64,000 nucleotides of DNA from Malania oleifera (lineage: Eukaryota > Streptophyta > Magnoliopsida > Santalales > Ximeniaceae), in the NCBI RefSeq assembly GCF_029873635.1, contig NC_080417.1:25864182-25928181 (forward strand), in the 5' to 3' direction. The notes beneath the pieces were generated by a model. It was given only the letters and a program-made list of their open reading frames with translations. It was not told where the DNA came from and did no database searches. Shown here piece by piece: positions 1 through 11,039 of the stretch (the stretch's first letter is position 1; each line of letters opens with the position of its first letter). Position numbers and translations under genes: made by a program.

Positions 1-19
1 TTAAGACTGCGTGAGGATG

Positions 20-280
20 CATTTCATTTGCATTCAGGAAGAACATCAAATCAAATTCTATTTTTGTTTAAGAACACTTTTCCTCCTACATTAATGAAGC
101 CACTCAAACTGGAAAAAGGAATCATCATATATATGAATGGCTCTCTAAATTTCTACGCGTGGATCATCTACAACAGAAATGGGAATTCGGCAGGACTCGA
201 TGTGGATATGTTAGCAGAGGCCAGAGTAGCTAAAATACTAGCTGGGGCATTCACTCGAGATTTGCAAAGTGAAATTTGAA
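20..280 (+). repeat. Block A, copy 1 (five copies in window)
   Basis: A block of about 250 bp starting near GCATTTCATTTGCATTCAGG and running to GCAAAGTGAAATTTG. Near-identical copies lie at 1311-1565, 1644-1885 and 33797-34045, with a partial one at 33651-33762. It carries a short open frame (28-279) but shows no recognisable domain. The frame is interrupted or shifted between copies, so I read it as a repeat, not a gene. Confidence 0.8.
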
Positions 281-284
281 ATTG

Positions 285-700
285 ATATTAAAATAAAACA
301 AATAAATTCAACGACTTTTCAATAGTGGTACCGCTGCCGAAGCTACAGTATAAAAAAAAAAAAAATGTGCATTAATTAATTAATGGTGAGGATTATTAAA
401 CAAAAATATCATCATTATACACATTTAAAAATATTAAAAATCATAGCTACAATCAATATAATTGTTTAATTTTGAAAATTCATAAACATCTTATTTGAAT
501 GAATTAAATTGACTCAAATTTTATATCAAATACCCAAAGCTTTCAATGATAACTAATCATATCAACACTAAATACTCTTATAATAAGTCATCTAACTTCA
601 ATATTAATCTATATATTTATACATTAAGTTAAGATAGTTTGATGATTCCTATACTTTTTTTTTTGTCAATTTGTCTTTTTTTTTTATTACATAGGAACTT
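285..700 (+). repeat. Block B, copy 1 (AT-rich, matches 34048-34440)
   Basis: AT-rich sequence beginning AAATTGATATTAAAATAAAA. It matches 34048-34440 almost base for base, including an ATTAATTAATTAATGG stretch. No coding content. In both copies it follows block A directly. In this copy it is followed by sequence (about 700-1080) that the other copy lacks. Confidence 0.75.
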
Positions 701-867
701 TAACCACCAACAAGCCCTTAGGATCCTCTAATGCGGCACCAAATCTACAGATCAGTGTCCTCCCCCCTCAGGTCTTATTGATTAGGGTAAAGTCCGGATG
801 CGAATACGATTTCTGTGCATTAGTTGAACGTTCGGCCAACTCGATCCTCGGGACACATCTTCATTAC

Positions 868-990
868 CATCCACGGTTCCTGCTAGCTCACAGAGAACTC
901 TCACCATCTACGGTCTCCGCTGGTTCACAGAGCAAACTCTCATCATCAACGGTCCCCGCTAGCTCATAGAGTAAACTCTCATCATCCACA
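868..990 (+). repeat. Tandem repeat, three 37-39-bp units plus a partial
   Basis: Units start at 868, 905, 944 and 983 (partial). Each begins CATCNACGGT and contains a GCTNGNTCACAGAG-like core followed by CTCTCA. The tandem array lies in the only part of the first kilobase that is absent from the 33-kb copy. The short open frame 778-969 is a by-product of it. Confidence 0.7.
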
Positions 991-1079
991 GGTACCGTTT
1001 GCTTCGTGAGTGTATCTACCTAAAATTGAACTTTCGATGTTCCTATTTACGTGCTGATATCTTTCCACTGCGTACAAGG

Positions 1080-1290
1080 GTTTTAGAGAACATGGAGTAC
1101 GTTGTCTTTTTTTCCGTAAGATTCCGAAGCTCTCTTCTTGGGTATACAGAGGAGGAGTTAAAGCGAGCGCTAAGGGAGCTCAATCTCTGCAGGAGCAATG
1201 ATCTTGGGGGGGGGGGGGTGTTCCTCATCTCCATCTTATATGGTAGCTATGGAAAATGGAGCGTGTTGTCTTCTTCTTCTTATTGTCAAT
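1080..1290 (+). repeat. Block C, copy 1 (matches 33400-33610)
   Basis: Contains ATGGAGTACGTTGTCTTTTT, then GAAGCTCTCTTCTTGGGTAT, then a G-run and TTCCTCATCTCCATCTT. The same order is found at 33400-33610. The G-run is 13 long here (1206-1218) and 7 in the other copy. Open frames run on both strands, but no protein family is recognisable. Confidence 0.7.
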
Positions 1291-1302
1291 GTTAAGATTG
1301 CG

Positions 1303-1610
1303 TGAGGATGCATTTCATTTGCATTCAGGAAGAACATCAAATCAAATTCTATTTTTGTTTAAGAACACTTTTCCTCCTACATTAATAAAGCCACTCAAAC
1401 TGGAAAAAGGAATCATCATATATATGAATGGCTCTCTGAATTTCTACGCGTGGATCATCTACAACAGAAATGGGAATTCGGCAGGACTCGATGTGGATAT
1501 GTTAGTAGGGGCCAGAGTAGCTATCTAGCTAGGGCATTCACTCGAGATTTGCAAAGTGAAATTTGAAATTGATATTAAAATAAAACAAATAAATTCAACG
1601 ACTTTCAATA
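1303..1610 (+). repeat. Block A, copy 2, with the start of block B
   Basis: Repeats 12-320, including the preceding GCGTGAGGATGCATTTC and the following AAATTGATATTAAAA. One deletion removes part of the T-run at the end. It is separated from block A copy 3 by only about 30 bp. Confidence 0.8.
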
Positions 1611-1643
1611 CTTAAGAGTTGGAGCGAGCGTGATCATATCGGG

Positions 1644-1885
1644 GATGCATTTCATTTGCATTCAGGAAGAACATCAAATCAAATCCTATTTTTGTTTAAG
1701 AACACTTTTCCTCCTACATTAATGAAGCCACTCAAACTGGAAAAAGGAATCATATATATGAATGGCTCTCTGAATTTCTACGCGTGGATCATCTACAACA
1801 GAAATGGGAATTCGGCAGGACTCGATGTGGATATGTTAGCAGTGGCCAGAGTAGCTATCTAACTAGGGCATTCACTCACATTTGC
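1644..1885 (+). repeat. Block A, copy 3, truncated
   Basis: Third copy of block A. It breaks off at GGGCATTCACTCACATTTGC, where a fragment of a SIRE-like LTR takes over. The companion copy at 33797-34045 continues normally into block B, so the break is specific to this copy. Confidence 0.8.
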
Positions 1886-1890
1886 AAAAT

Positions 1891-2075
1891 TTCGAATTTT
1901 TATATTTATTTTTTATCCTCTCTTTATTATTACTTTGAAAAACCTATTTTGGGAGCATTATATTTATCTTGGGCATTTGTTTTTACAAATCATATTGTTA
2001 ACTTTCATATCTTGTTTATTCTTTCAAATCATATTTCTAAAAGTAAATCCAAATTTTCTCTATATGTATATTCAT

Positions 2076-2133
<58 letters not shown>

Positions 2134-2270
2134 TTAGAGAAAATCCATTTCTTTGCTTGTGGATCTTGCACATCCATTGCAAGATTCAAAAGCTCACATA
2201 CTTGTACTTGTAAAAATATTTTGAGTCATAACCCTAAATTCTCCAGCACTTCATTTGGAAAAATATTTTT
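1891..2270 (+). mobile_element. Internal fragment of SIRE-like LTR B
   Basis: About 380 bp matching 4575-4915 and 39838-40110, the downstream (R/U5-side) part of LTR B. Shared landmarks are TATTTATTTTTTATCCTCTC, CTTGTGGATCTTGCACATCC and CCAGCACTTCATTTGG. It has neither LTR terminus and no visible target-site duplication, so it arose by rearrangement or template switching, not by transposition. A (TA)n tract interrupts it. Confidence 0.75.
2078..2131. repeat. (TA)n microsatellite
   Basis: About 27 TA units inside the LTR B fragment. The tract is 20 bp at the equivalent place in LTR B copy 1 (4757-4776) and nearly absent in copy 2 (about 39976). Confidence 0.95.
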
Positions 2271-3470
2271 GGATATGCATGAATTCACATTCGGCACCGT
2301 CCAAGCTGCCTTCCAGCTCTGCTCGGCCCAAACTTGAGCCACTTCTTGTTTTTGTTCGGCATCATTCGAGCCGTATGAACTCACATTTGGCTCCGTCGGA
2401 GCCGTGTTGCGGCTCCACTCAACTTCATCCAAACCGCCTTGCAGCCATGCTCGACTCAATTAGAGCCACTTCAATTTGTATCTTGAATATGGAAATTCAA
2501 AAGCCCATGTTTTTAAGAAAATAAAATTGAGAAGTTGAAAATCTAATTTTGTAAATACTTTTCAAATGCACCTATTTCTACATTTTTTAGGGCTATGTAT
2601 AATTGATGAACTGATTTGGAGTAAGGAATACACTCCATCTTTTTAGATGAGCAAGTATAGTGCACTTTATTAATTACATTATATGTCTTTTATTATCGAT
2701 TTTGGCCCTTTACAATATGCAATAATATGAAAATTAATAATTTAGATAACTTTTTTGTTAGTTTTTTAATAACAACATTACACTAATATGTGCATTAAAT
2801 GAATATTAATTAATTTTAAATACAATGTGACATTTATTTAATTTAAAAATAAAATAAAATTAAGTGCTTTTATTGATATAGCTAATCAATTATTAAAGAT
2901 AGTGGGTTAGCATGCATGCACAAATTAATTCGCATGCTTAAATATGGAACAAGTGGGAGGGGAGGCGTCATGGAAAGGCTAGCTAGCCACAGAAGCATAA
3001 TTGTAAATTCTAATTATAACTTTTAACAAGGACGGATGCGGCTACAAAAGGTAAGTCTAGCTTTTCTAGATGCCATATCAACTAATATATTGAGCAATAC
3101 CACTTTAATTACGAGGACGAAATTGGGGATCTTTCCCCTTGGCATGTTTATGGACTTATTTTTTAAATGCCAAATATTGATCTGTATTTATTAATGTCAC
3201 ATATATAAAGAGAAAAAATTATTTTTAATATATACTTACAAGGAGAGATCTCCTGTATAATTTTATTTTGATTAGATGGTCTCACGGCTAAACACGGATA
3301 CATCTCACATGCACTTATCTCACATAGCCACGCTTCCAATCATACTAGGACAGACATCACTCAAAATTAATGCATTTTCCCATTCCTTAATATTACATTT
3401 GATCCTTAAAATGATTTCTCTTGGAAATAGACATATTTATTATAGAAGAATTTGACAATTTATATGTGTA
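2271..3470 (+). repeat. Segmental duplication, copy 1 (matches 34556-35717)
   Basis: About 1.2 kb of AT-rich non-coding DNA whose partner lies at 34556-35717. Shared marks are GATGAACT near 2606, GCATGCACAAATTAATTCGC near 2913, and AACAAGGACGGATGCGG near 3027. By eye the copies are roughly 90 percent alike with small indels. The first 250 bp hold two rough 100-bp units rich in GGCTCCGTC and GAGCC. No gene is visible. Confidence 0.75.
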
Positions 3471-3534
3471 TGTGGCTCATATCGAGTAGAACACATGTAC
3501 GGAGAAAGCAATTGGAAGAAAACAAAGAACATGG
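3471..3534 (+). mobile_element. First 64 bp of a copia LTR (same family as 35718)
   Basis: TGTGGCTCATATCGAG begins the same 64-bp LTR end that is found at 35718-35781. It is cut off by LTR B, and the last five bases (CATGG) are LTR B's target site. The rest of this copia LTR is not present downstream in this copy. Confidence 0.6.
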
Positions 3535-5181
3535 TATTGACTTTTTTGAGTCTGATCCCTATTTTGATGCTGACAAAGCATCTGTGTCTTATGTGTGTAT
3601 TTAGTTTTTGAACATGTTTATATTTCAGCACACACATAAGGATTAAGAGAAATGAAAGCCAAGCACAAACACGTGGCGTACTCCATGAAGTGAAGAGCAA
3701 AAGATCAAGAAGAAGACATTTAATTTTATTGTATTGCATTTAGTTTATATTTTGGTTTGTAATAATGCATGGCATGCATGATATGGATGATAAGTTTAGG
3801 ATGGTCGTAGACTGACCCTAGAAACTATCACTTTTCACAGAAACTCTTTTCTTAAATAACAAGTTGGTTAGGGTCGAAGATTAAGGCCAAAACGAAGTTT
3901 CCAAAAACTTGGTCGACCAACGTTGGACTTTTTGGCTTAATTCAAAAGCCTCGACTGTAGAGAACCGAACAAGGACCTTAGCTAACCTTACGACACAAAA
4001 TCTTACAGACCATACTCATACATTTAAGGGAAAATTTTGTTAAAGGTCAAAATCAAGAGAAAAATAGGAATTTCACTTACCTCGGTCGACTGACCATTGC
4101 AAGGTCATTTGACCTTGGCCGATCCAACTAAGAAGTTGACCAAAGTCAAAGATTCGGTCTACCGGCCCAAATTGAACTAACCTTCCTTGGTTGACTGAAC
4201 TATAAAAATTCACTTTTCCACCAACTTGATCGACCGAATTCATAGTTCAAAATAGCCTTGGATGACCGAACCTCAAAGATGGTCAACTGAACTTAAGCCA
4301 TGGTCAACCGAACCTACGAAGGGTTCAAAATCGCCCTTAGACGGTCAACTAAATCCATAGTTCAAATTTGCCTTGGTCGACCGAACTTAGTAATGTAGCT
4401 GACTAAACCTCTTGAGTCAGCCATTTTTTTAAATGCCTAAACATGCTTAAAAATTAATTAATCTTTTCTAAAAATTTTCAACATGTCCCTAATGGTTAAA
4501 TTTTTGCCCAACTCTATATATACCCTCTCATTATTCATAATTAGGAAGTTGACTAACCCAAAAACTCTCTTGAATTGTTATATTTATTTTTTATCCTCTC
4601 TTTATTATTACTCTGAAAAATATATTTTCAATAGAGCATTATATTTATCTTGAGCATTTGTTTTTACAAATCATATTGTTTACTTTTATATCTTGTTTAT
4701 CCTTTCAAATCATATTTCTGAGAGTAAATCCAAGTTTTCTCCATATATATTCATTGATATATATATATATATATATCCTTAGAGAAAAATCCATTTTTTT
4801 GTTTGTGGATCTTGCACATCCATTGCAAGATTCAAAGGCTCACATGCTTGTGCTTGTAAAAATATTTTGAGTCAAAACCCTAGATTCTCCAGCACTTCAT
4901 TTGGAAAAATAATTTTGGAGAAAAAGTTTTATTTTGGCATAAAATCTTTGAGCACTCATCATACACATTTTTATTCAAAGATTATTTTTGTGAAAGTCAC
5001 ACTCTCACATTGAGCATATTTGCATATCATACGTGAGTATATTTGTGCTTGTTGTTATACACATCTTCTTGCTTAGAAGCATATTTTCATTGTACAAAAA
5101 TATTCATTTGTTGTGTTCCCGACGGGATGTCGGAAGAGGGAGACTAGCCTTGTGAATAGTCTCGGACTTGCTCAAACCCAG
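3535..5181 (+). mobile_element. SIRE-like LTR B, copy 1, 3' end replaced
   Basis: Corresponds to the solo LTR at 35782-40891 without that copy's later insertions. It begins TATTGACTTTTTTGAGTC, carries a GGTCGACC-type palindrome array (about 3905-4395), a TATATATA box at 4515-4522 and a long leader. Near 5181, at CTAAAGGAG, it switches to the LTR of the next element, so its own end is missing. Assignment to a SIRE/Maximus-like copia lineage rests on LTR length and on the gag-pol of the neighbouring element. Confidence 0.75.
3905..4395 (+). promoter_or_regulatory. GGTCGACC palindrome array upstream of LTR B TATA box
   Basis: Eleven or so variants of GGTCGACCGAAC (GGTCAACCGAACC, GATCGACCGAATTC, GGTCGACTGACC and similar) recur every 30-45 bp. 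The array ends about 120 bp before the TATATATA box at 4515. Several sites have decayed by C-to-T type changes. In copy 2 (37000-37412 and 39583-39675) more of them are intact. Confidence 0.65.
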
Positions 5182-5332
5182 CTAAAGGAGCAGGGATTTA
5201 GTGGAATCCTTGAGTGGGTTGCTCAAGGCGAGGACGTAGGCTAGGTTAGCTGAACCTCGTAAAAATTGTGTTTGCCTTCTCTCTTCCCTTACTCTTTTTA
5301 TTTTCCGCAATGCATTTCATTACCTATCACAA
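5182..5332 (+). mobile_element. 5' LTR remnant of element 1
   Basis: AGGAGCAGGGATTTAGTGG to TTTCATTACCTATC matches 12216-12358 in the 3' LTR with few changes. It is preceded by LTR B sequence and followed by gag-side DNA. It is the only surviving part of the 5' LTR. Confidence 0.8.
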
Positions 5333-5373
5333 ATTCTTTAAATGCTCTTGGTAAATCTTACCCTACTTATTAG

Positions 5374-6440
5374 TTGATCAGGAAAATACTCAGGGGACTA
5401 CCTCTAGTTTGGGAAGCTAAAGCTACTGTAATAGCAAAAGGGAGAAATCTCAAGGAGATGTCGGTTGACGGACTAATTGGATCGCTCATCACCTATGAGC
5501 TTGCAATAAATGAGAGAAAGAATGAGCAAATTAAGCAAAGAAAGCCATGGCACTTAAGGCCTCATCTCACTGCTCCAGTGAGGGAAGTGATTTAGAATCA
5601 GATGATAACATGGCACTCATCACTAAGAAATTTGGAGAGTTCATGAGAAATAACAAGAAATACACCAGAAAATTCAAGGGGTCAAAAGCAGAAAATGGAG
5701 AGTCTAGTAGAAGGAAGCAAAAAGATGACCCTCCCATGTGTTATAACTATAGAGAATTTGGACACATCAAGCCGGATTGTCCCCAGCTAAAGAAAGGGTC
5801 TAAGAAGAAGAAGAAGAAGGCTCTAAAAGTGGGTTGGGACACACACAATTCCAGTAGTTTAGAATTTGAATTTAGTGATGACGAGATTGTGAATCTATGT
5901 CTGATGCCTCACGATGATCACGAGGTACAATCTTTTTGTTCTGCTTCATCTTACTATTCAAGTGATTCAGAAAATGAAAATAGCATGCTTTCTTATGATG
6001 AATTGCATCAATAATATTTGTATACCCTTAAAATGCTTGAGAAAAAGAATAAGAAAAATTCTGGTGTGAAATTAAAATTGAAATAATTTTCAAAGTTAGT
6101 TGAACGCCAAAATAAATCTCATGCATCTCTCATAAAAGACAAGGATTTGAAAATTGAGGAGTTGTAAAAGAATTTGAAAGATAAGTCTGAGATTATTTGT
6201 AAATTTACTGAAAGTCAAATAATTTTGAAAACCTCCTAGGAGCTCAAAGAAATTCCCTAAAGAAGGAAGGTCTTGATTTTAATGGGAAGGAGAATCTAAA
6301 ACAGAAACATCTCTATATGGGATATTTTGTAAGAGAGTCAAAATCGTATATTCCAACTAAAGACTATCATAGAAATATTACATGTTTTAAATGTAGTAGG
6401 TTGGGTCACATAAAATTTGATTGTCCTTTCAAAAATAAAG
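5374..6440 (+). pseudogene. Element 1 gag (nucleocapsid) remnant
   Basis: The frame from 5374 starts inside the capsid-like UBN2 region (ILRGLPLVWEAKATVI). The frame then shifts near 5550. A first zinc knuckle at about 5736-5780 has lost a cysteine (C-Y-N-Y in place of C-x2-C). A second CCHC knuckle at 6383-6424 (CFKCSRLGHIKFDC) is intact but lies in another frame. Between them is a Lys-rich and acidic linker. Gag would form the cytoplasmic particle, but this copy cannot. Confidence 0.8.
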
Positions 6441-8060
6441 ATGTCAAGTTTAAGAAAGTCTGAAAAGTCAAAGGAGAATCTAGTGCTAACCCCCATGGAC
6501 CCAAGAAAATCAGGGTACCAAAAGCAGTTATCTAATTATGTCCTGCATATGTGCTTGAGATCATCCTCCTCAAAGGACAAGTGGTATATGAACAACGGAT
6601 GCTCACGACACATGATAGGAGATAAAGCTAAATTCGCATCTATCATATCTAAAGATGAAGGATTCGTTACATTTGGGGATAACCCTAAAGGTAAAATCAT
6701 TGGAGTTGGTAAAGTTGGTAAGGAACCTTCACTTGTTATTGATAATGTGTTGTTAGTTGATGAATTAAAACGTAACTTATTGAGTATAAGTCAACTATAT
6801 GATAAAGGTTATAAAGTCTCATTTGAACATGACAAACGCACTGTAGAGAACAAATCTGAAAACAAAATATTGTTTACTACTGATCGTTGTGAAAATGTAT
6901 ACACCACTAGCCTGGGTAACCTTGCTTCTCAAAATGTTACTTGTTTTTATGCTATAAATGAGATTAGTTGGATTTGGCATAGGAGACTAGGACACGCAAA
7001 TATGAACTTAATATCTAAACTTGGTAAGGAAGAATTAGCTAAGGGATTTCCTAAGACTAAATTCATGAAAGATAAAATTTGTGATGCATGCCAACTAGGA
7101 AAACAAGCAAGAACGAGTTTTACGAAGAAGAAAGTAATCTCTACTAATAGGCCACTTCAAATGCTACACTTAGATTTATTTGGCCCAAACCCATCTCAAA
7201 GTTTATGAGGAAAATCATACGCATTCGTCATAGTTGATGGTTATTCATGATACACATGGGTACTCTTTTTAAGTCACAAAGATGAAGCATGTGAACAATT
7301 CATAAATCTATGTAAGAAAATTCAAAATGAAAAGGGGTTATACTGCCACTAAAATCCAAAGTGATAGGGGTAGAGAACTAAAAAATCAAAGCATGGAAGA
7401 TTATTGCAATTCATTAGAAATACCTCATAACTTTTCAACTCCTAAAACCCCACAGTAGAATAATGTAGTTGAAAGGAAGAATAGGTCTATACAAGAAATG
7501 GCCAGAACTATGCTTAACAAACATAAATTACCTAAGTACTTCTGTGCTGAGGTGGTGAATACTACCTGCCATGTTCTAAATAGAGTTTTGATTAGACCAT
7601 CTCTAAATAAGACTCCTTACGAGTTATGAAATGATCGTAGACCAAATATATTATATTTTCATGTCTTTGGGTGTAAATGTTTTGTGCTTAGAGACAATGA
7701 ACATTTAGGAAATTTTGATGTGAAATCAAATGAAGGTATCTTCCTAGGGTATGCCTTAAATAGTAAAGCCTACAGAGTATATAATAAACGAACATTAACC
7801 TTTATAGAAACAATTCATGTATAGTTCAATGAGTCAAATCCCTTCTCTAAGAGGACTGATGAAGTTGAAATTGAGATAAATAAAAAATTTGAAAAACTAT
7901 CCATTAAAGATTATTCAGAAAAGAGAAATGAAATTAAGAAATCATCTGCTGAAACAAATCAAATTGAAAATGAGGTTAATGAACTACCTAGAGAATGGAA
8001 GTACATAAAGAATCATCTCATTGATCAAATAATAGGTAAACCATTACGTGGAGTAGCCAC
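6417..8060 (+). pseudogene. Element 1 protease and integrase remnant
   Basis: The frame 6417-7208 holds the protease start WYMNNGCSRHMIGD, where the catalytic Asp of the usual D-[ST]-G is Asn. It then runs through the GAG-pre-integrase HRRLGHANMNLISKL and C-x2-C (CDACQLGKQAR). After a stop at 7206 the integrase core continues in pieces (SDRG near 7360, VERKNRSIQEMARTML near 7470, then FGCKCFVLR). Stops occur at 7206, 7456, 7627 and 7822. Integration and polyprotein cleavage are both dead. Confidence 0.8.
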
Positions 8061-8099
8061 TCAATCCTGACTTAGGAATATAATTAGTCATTTTGCCTT

Positions 8100-9647
8100 T
8101 CTATCTCAAGAAGAACCTAGGAAGTGAGTGAAGCAATTGAGGATGAATCATGGGTGTTGTCCATGCAAGAAGAGTTAAACTAATTTGAGAGAAATAAAGT
8201 ATAGACATTAGTTCCTAGACCTGAGGATAAGACAATTATAAAAAAAAAAAAAATGGATATATAAAAACAAGAAAGATTAACATGGGATAGGTGTTAGAAA
8301 TAAGGCAAGACTAGTAGCTCGAGGATATAACCAGAAAGAAGGAAAAGATTTTGAAGAAACCTTTGCACTTGTAGCAAGAATGGAAGCAATTCGAATATTT
8401 TTAGCCTATGTTGCCTTTAAGGATTTCAAGCTATATCAAATGAATGCCAAAAGCGCGTTTTTAAATGGCTATATAAGTGAAGAGGAATATATAGAACAAC
8501 CCCAATGCTTTGAAAACCATAAGAATCCAAATCACGTTTATAAACTAACAAAAGTCTTGTACGGTTTAAAGCAAGCTCCTAGAGCTCGGTATGAGAGATT
8601 AAGTGGCTTTCTTCTGGACAATGGATTTATTAGAGGAAGGATAGACATAACACTTTTCATATAGTCTAAGAAAGATGACATGCTCCTAGTTCAAGTATAT
8701 ACGTAAATGATATCATATTTGGAGCTACAAATAAAGACTTGTGCAATGAGTTTGCTAGCACTATGCAAAATGAATTTGATATAAGCATGATGGGTGAACT
8801 AAATTTCTTCCTAGGAATTCAGATCAAACAAGCGAAACATGAAATTTTTATAAATCAATCGAAGTATATTAGAGATCTGCTAAAAAATTTTAACTTGGAA
8901 GATGGAAAAATACTAGGAACACCTATGAGCTCTTCTTTGAAATTAGACAAAGATGAATAAGGTTTATCGTGGAATGATTAATAGCTTACTATATCTGACT
9001 GTCAGTAGACCTGACATAATGTTTAGCATATGTTTATGCGCAAGATTTCAGGCTGCACCAAAAGAGTCACATTTGTTAGCTGTCAAATGAATACTTGAAT
9101 ACCTAATAGGAACCGTTGAACTTTGGTTATCGTATTCTAAGTATACATCTTTTGAGATTTTCAGCTATTCAGATGTTGATTTTGCGGGTAGCAAAATAGA
9201 TAGAAAGAGCACGAGTGGTGCATGTCATTTATTAGTACATTCGCTAGTCTCTTGGTTTTCCAAGAAGCAAATTTAATAGCTCTTTCCACAACTGAGGTTG
9301 AATACACAGTGGCAAGAAGTTGTTGTGATCAAACACTATACATGAAGCAACAACTGACGGATTTTGGATTAAGTTATGACATAATTCCTATAAGATGTGA
9401 CAATACGAGTGCAATAAACATCTCAAAGAGTCATATATTACATTCACGAACTAAACATATAGAAATAAAACATCATTTCCTTCGTGATCATGTGCAAAAA
9501 GGAGATGTGACACTTGAGTTTGTATGTATAGATGAACAATGGGCATACATATTCACGAAACCACTTGCGGAGGATAGGTTTATCCAAATTAGGCTTGAAT
9601 TAGGTCTAATGCATAGTCGAGAGGTTGCCAAGAATTATATTAGATAA
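8100..9647 (+). pseudogene. Element 1 reverse transcriptase and RNase H remnant
   Basis: RT motifs: MNAKSAFLNGYISEEEYIEQP, VLYGLKQAPRA (8558-8590), and a broken YxDD box near 8697 that reads Y-V-N-D across a frameshift. It then has FFLGIQIKQAKHEIFINQSK (8800-8870), and the RNase H end LSTTEVEY and HSRTKHIEIKHHFLRDHV (9285-9500), closing with FTKPLAEDRF. Stops and frameshifts separate the parts. The missing Asp pair alone would abolish polymerase activity. Confidence 0.85.
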
Positions 9648-10291
9648 CATAATTCAAGGGGAGCAACGTCACTCAATATTCACAATTGGTTAAAATTTCA
9701 AATTCAACTCATTTGTTTCCATTTGGTATCACATTTGTTCATATGTGGCATTACACTCATATCATGATAAGAGCATATTGACTTACACATGTTAATCCTC
9801 ACATAATCATTGAAATTTAGTGACTGTGGTTGCTAATACATGTCTATGAAATTTGCCACACTGTATATGTTCCCATTGCAATTTACAAGTCAACAACACA
9901 ACTTTCTGCATTAGTAAGGGGGGAAGTAAATTGAATTAACACGGGGAGACACATTTCACAATACAATTTTTAAAATCTGATGATTGAACAAGTTTAAAAC
10001 TTTAAGCTTTAAAAAGGGAGAAGAATATAAGGTTATGTCCACTCATGCATTATTATACACCTTTTTTTTTTATGTCAAAAGGGGGAGAAGAATCAGGCTA
10101 TAACAAAAATGGGTAAAATGGGCAAAAATGGTTTAGCATAACTAATTGTGTATAAACATGTGCATATTTTATTTGGCATGAGCATATTTTATTTGTTGAA
10201 TATTTGTGCATTATTTGAAGGGGAGTCTTGTTAGGCGTAACCCATTCTATATTTTTGCTCATGTATTTGTTATCATAAAAAATGGGAAGAT
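9648..10291 (+). mobile_element. Element 1: 3' untranslated region and polypurine tract
   Basis: About 640 bp between the RNase H stop and the 3' LTR. It contains purine blocks (AAGGGGGAGAAG near 10078, AAATGGGAAGAT directly before the LTR at 10281-10291). The second is the likely primer for plus-strand synthesis. No extra reading frame, and so no envelope-like ORF, is visible. Confidence 0.6.
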
Positions 10292-10733
10292 TGTTGACTC
10301 TATGAGTCCAATCCTATTTTGATAATGACAAATCACTTGGTATTTGATCTTTGCATTGAGATTGTGAATAGGAACAATATTTAACATGCACGGAAGGTTA
10401 GAAAGGCGTGGAAACCATGAAGATGAAAGTATATACATCTTGGAAAAATCCATGGAACTAAAAGAGTTGAAGAATGAAGATGTAAGCGGCAAGTTCAAGA
10501 TCGTCATGGGAATGGGTATTTAGAACTGAATGTATTTACATATTTCATATGATTTAATTCGAAACTCAAAACATACCCTACCTTAGGACTCATGCATCTT
10601 ATGAAGATCTTTAAGGGATATTTATGGACTTAGAAATTGTTTTTGAAACCCCAAAAAATATTTTATCAAAGAGCAAAGAAAGAGAGCAAAACAGATTTTT
10701 GAAACTAAAAATAAAAATCCAAAAAATGCACTA

Positions 10734-11039
10734 TTCAGAAGACTGAACTCACTGTTTAGTCATCTGAAGTGTCAACTTCAAAAGACCGAAGTTAAGCTCG
10801 GTCATCTGAAAAATTTCTTCAGAAGACCGAAGATTAAGTTCAGTTGTCTAAAGAATTATTGGAGAAACATAGAAACAGGCAGAAGCGCACCAGAAGGCTG
10901 AACCCTGACTTCAGTCGTTTGAACCCGCAACTTCAGAAGACTAAACCCCAATTTCAGTTGTCTAATCCTGTGTTTAGGCTAATTTTTCGAAGCTCTAAGG
11001 AACTTCAGTCATCTGAGCTTTAACCCCCAGTCGTCTGAA
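10734..11039 (+). promoter_or_regulatory. Phased TTCAG-n4-CTGAA palindrome array
   Basis: Twelve 14-bp near-palindromes of the form TTCAGAAGACTGAA or TTCAGTCATCTGAA. Centres by hand are 10740.5, 10761.5, 10783.5, 10803.5, 10824.5, 10845.5, 10895.5, 10916.5, 10938.5, 10959.5, 11010.5 and 11032.5. Spacings are 20-22 bp with two gaps of 50-51, i.e. two or about five helical turns. The 4-bp core mostly alternates AAGA and TCAT/TTGT/TCGT, as if orientation alternates. The array ends about 97 bp before the TATA box. Confidence 0.8.

Noticed and set aside
28..279. Block A frame as a host gene
   Set aside because: Five copies with frames that differ by small indels and premature ends. No domain recognised.
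1784..2137. 117-residue frame
   Set aside because: Crosses the junction of block A, an LTR B fragment and a (TA)n tract.
9648..10291. Envelope-like third ORF, as in some SIRE elements
   Set aside because: The interval is only about 640 bp, full of stops, and has no transmembrane or coiled-coil pattern.
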